From Blastobasis lacticolella (Eukaryota; Arthropoda; Insecta; Lepidoptera; Blastobasidae), in NCBI GenBank assembly GCA_905147135.1, contig LR990046.1:12120501-12184500 (forward strand): a DNA stretch of 64,000 bases. Direction: 5' to 3'. The translations under genes were made by a program, and so were the position numbers. Shown here piece after piece: positions 61,113 to 64,000 of this stretch (position 1 is the first letter of the stretch; every line of letters begins with the position of its first letter). The notes under the pieces are model-generated. The model had not been told where the DNA came from. It saw only the letters and a list, made by a program, of their open reading frames with translations, and searched no databases.

Positions 61113-62600
61113 TGAGTGAATACCGAGAGATGATATTACTACTAGTTTGTTTTGTTTATTCCATATTCGTTGTTAAGTGCAATGGAAGAGTGCGAGTGCT
61201 TGAGCGTGTGTAGAGTATTACGACAATGGAATTAGAGAATAGGTGATTCCCCTTTGGTTCATCTATGTAGCTCATACGAAACCAATAGAAAACCCCCATT
61301 TAGAACTTTATATATTTCAACAACAAGTGATTTAATAATATTTTCATTAATAATACTAGTTAAATTCAAAGATGACTTCGACTGTCTTTCTCACGTGTCG
61401 TCCATTGTCGTAATTATAAATATAAAAAATAGTGAAATTCTCTATGAATTATAGCTCAGATAATATAGCCATAATTTTATTAGAAAATGTACTTTTCGTT
61501 TTTTGTTATCAAATATAGCACATACTAGAGTACCTAAACCTAATGAGCGACAAACATGGTGTCACCCTCGAAGCATTTTCCTTGTAAAGTTTTTATTTTC
61601 TCACTTCTTTTTATTTTCTTGAAAGCTGCGAGTTAAATGAAAGCTCATGGTGTTTCGAATTTAAGTGAAAGTAGCCAAAAGTATATATTTCAGGTAAAAT
61701 GTACAAAAGCATAGAGATATATCACTAATATGCATAATTGGCTTGTTCATTTGTAATTTATGATTATAACAGAAAGTACGGAAAGTATTTTTTTATTAAA
61801 CGAATTTATATTCGGTATTGCGTTTATTATAATTTTTGAAACTTATGATAGTTCATGGCAAGTAGTGAAAAAGTCAAAATCTATATTGTTTGTGTATATT
61901 TGAGTTAGGTAGTTGCTGAGTATTTACTTAATATCTTGAATGTAATTTTGATTGTGAGCTAGAATTGTGATATTGAATAACTTTTGTCCAGTGATTCACT
62001 TTCAGTGTTGTGTTGTTACCACCACATTTAAGATAATCTATTTTAAGAGGAAGTGACATGTCTTGATGTAGTTGTTAGGGCATAACAGATTATATATAAA
62101 TAGACTGTATATTTTTATAGTTCAATAGAGTTGTTCTGTTGTATATAGATATATTCTATTGTACTTACAGTTTCTTATTGTCTTTGTACTGGCGAGCTAA
62201 ACGTTGCACCAATGAAGTGAGTTGCTTACAAAGACTGACAGATCTGTGGACCGAACTCCCTTCGATACTCACCTCGTTGTCGTGCGACGGTTACTGGCCT
62301 TTTAAAGTCATCACAGATCTCAGTTGCTAATAAGTGATTAGATTTAGGTGGTGACCAAGCTGCTTTCATAATTTTGCAATTTTTTATACATTCAATAATT
62401 TAAACTCTCGAGGTACAATTATTCACGAAAAGCAATTTCCTGTAAATAAAAGTAAAATTTAAATTATATTTTTTTGTTTCATTTTATAATAGATACTCCT
62501 CTCAAATAATAATGCGACTAGGACCCATTGCATCGGTTGAGTATGAACTTAATTATTTTATTGCTGTATAGGGGACAGAACAATAAAAGCCATAGTCTAA
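61113..62600 (+). other. Uggt: 3' UTR of UGGT
   Basis: AT-rich, no coding signal. Two plus-strand AATAAA signals, at 62445-62450 and 62582-62587, could end the transcript. Earlier ends are possible. Confidence 0.55.
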
Positions 62601-62608
62601 GTACGAAT

Positions 62609-63878
62609 TTTATTTACAATGAAATAGAAGATAAATCATTACAATAAACTTATTATAGCGTCATTCATTACATGGAACTGGAACGTCCTGTGATATATAA
62701 TTTATTCGTAACAAAAACAATAATGATAAAATATAATGAAAAACGTTTCTGTCTGTTAATTATGGATCTAATAATGTGAAATGGTATATAAAACTGGCAA
62801 GTATGGTATGGTTTAAACTATGTCAGGAGAAATATTATAAGAAAAGGAATGAATCAATGTAAAAATTTAAAATAAATTATATTTACATCAAACTTATGCC
62901 TATACTTAAAAATTCTACTGAAGTATAACTAAATATTCGTGCAAAGCAATATTTATAGCGCTTTGTATAAATCTTCTGCACATTATTGTCGCGAATACAC
63001 AATACTACTCCAAACATTGCAACGATATGTAAGAAAAATACTGCAAAATTAATTCGTAAATCGTAAACACTACAAATATTAATAATGGAGTTACATTTTC
63101 TCTTATTATAAGTACGGTACAAGTTTTAGTTAGTAAATCGTCTACTTCCTAATAGTAACATTATTTAATATGAAGAAAGAAATTTACACCTTATTTATAT
63201 TATGGATGTTAATAAATCTTAGCTGCGTATGACTAGTACTAGTGTATTTATGAATGATTGTAAAATTACTCTTTGGTAAAATTTGTACGCCGCGTCATGC
63301 TAAGATCATGGTTGTGGAATGGAGCGTATAAAGTAGTGTCATGTACAGATCACCTATCCAAAACCAGTATAAGATGAGTTAGCTCCTTTTGTAGTGGTTT
63401 TGGGTAGGTCGATATCATGTCATCTGTATGCCATGTTTGGCGCCCAACAAGGGACAGTTCGGGGACCCATCTTGGGCGCCAATACTTGAATATCGTTTTC
63501 AAGGATTCAGAACTTGTGACTTGCAATTAATGCGCTTTAATATAGGCCTATTTTGAATTTTTGTTATAATGTAAGTAATTTAGTTGTGATGAAACTGTAA
63601 TTTTGTTACAGGATTGTATTTTAAACGGTTCCAACAATTAATTAGATATGAAATTAATGTCATCGGAAAATAAAGCGTTTTGAAGGTAAGATATTATACC
63701 TAATGTACGAAATTCTTGCATGCGCTATTCTAATTAAACGACTCTACTCTTTTTTTTGTAACTCAACTTCGCTCAAAATTTTATTCTAACTCTTTAATTA
63801 GAGATACTTTTTTGCTAACCAGTATAGCCCACGGGATGTCAATAGCGGTGATCTTATAATATGTCCCTACTGGTGGTC
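62609..63878 (-). other. 3' UTR of the Wnt gene
   Basis: Minus-strand AATAAA lies at 62609-62614, some 1.27 kb past the stop and within 30 bp of the UGGT signal, so the two genes converge almost end to end. A hairpin, TTGGCGCCCA ... TGGGCGCCAA, sits at about 63437-63483. No other gene is seen. Confidence 0.5.
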
Positions 63879-64000
63879 TCAGTTGCAGTAGTGCTCCTCG
63901 GTGGTCTGTCGGCATAGTTGGCAGTCGACGCGGCAGCACCAATGGTAACGGCAATGGCAACGCTCGAGTCGACTCGAGCGCACGAGCCGCCGGCCGCGGC
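63879..64000 (-). CDS. Wnt ligand, C-terminal end of last exon (cut by window edge)
   Basis: Wnt proteins are secreted, lipid-modified Frizzled ligands. The last 39 codons before the TGA at 63879-63881 include GRRLVRSSRLERCHCRYHWC, then CRVDCQLC and a final HYCN. The CxCxxHWCCxVxCxxC cysteine pattern is the hallmark of the Wnt C-terminal cysteine-rich domain, and the final penultimate Cys is in place. The rest of the gene lies right of the window. Which Wnt subfamily it is cannot be told from this stretch. The family call is strong because ten residues of spaced Cys/His/Trp match; the splice acceptor is not visible. Confidence 0.88.
   Translation of the reverse strand, partial: RGRRLVRSSRLERCHCRYHWCCRVDCQLCRQTTEEHYCN

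Noticed and set aside
62883..63122. 79-codon minus-strand frame near the right end
   Set aside because: AT-rich, no motif, and located in the Wnt 3' UTR.

Overview
The window is eukaryotic nuclear DNA, almost certainly from an insect and most likely a lepidopteran. It has split genes with canonical GT-AG introns, AT-rich introns packed with short transposons, tRNA-derived SINEs, and non-LTR, hAT, mariner and DIRS-like remnants. I rebuilt exons by hand from splice sites, phase continuity and family motifs. Family names rest on recalled motifs, not on a database search.

Layout, left to right. (1) 278-26179, minus: the Rho guanine-exchange factor Ect2/pebble, 12 constitutive exons, with its PH domain and tail beyond the left edge. 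It carries two unexpected phase-compatible exons: a 1.6-kb exon lying inside the third BRCT repeat (3338-4930) and an alternative first exon (13006-13115). (2) 26180-30238: intergenic, holding a 5'-truncated non-LTR element with target-site duplication. (3) 30239-31603, plus: a free-standing DUF89-type phosphatase like the C-terminal half of animal PANK4. (4) 32121-33925, minus: a tail-anchored Mff/Tango11 mitochondrial fission factor. (5) 33926-35103: a head-to-head promoter region with a 20-bp palindrome and an ERSE-like site. (6) 35104-61112, plus: complete UDP-glucose:glycoprotein glucosyltransferase, 28 exons, 1560 residues, signal peptide to HTEL. (7) 61113-63878: two converging 3' UTRs. 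(8) 63879-64000, minus: the last exon of a Wnt ligand gene, cut by the right edge.

The four complete or near-complete genes are ordinary housekeeping functions: cytokinesis, CoA-metabolite clean-up, mitochondrial division and ER glycoprotein quality control. They do not form an operon or a single pathway. The unusual material is in the introns: the two pebble exons; a hAT insertion ending 21 bp before a UGGT exon and probably supplying its branch point; a foldback with arms near 480 bp in a pebble intron; and a 4.7-kb inverted-repeat-bounded block in UGGT intron 12 containing a decayed DIRS-like polymerase and a minisatellite.
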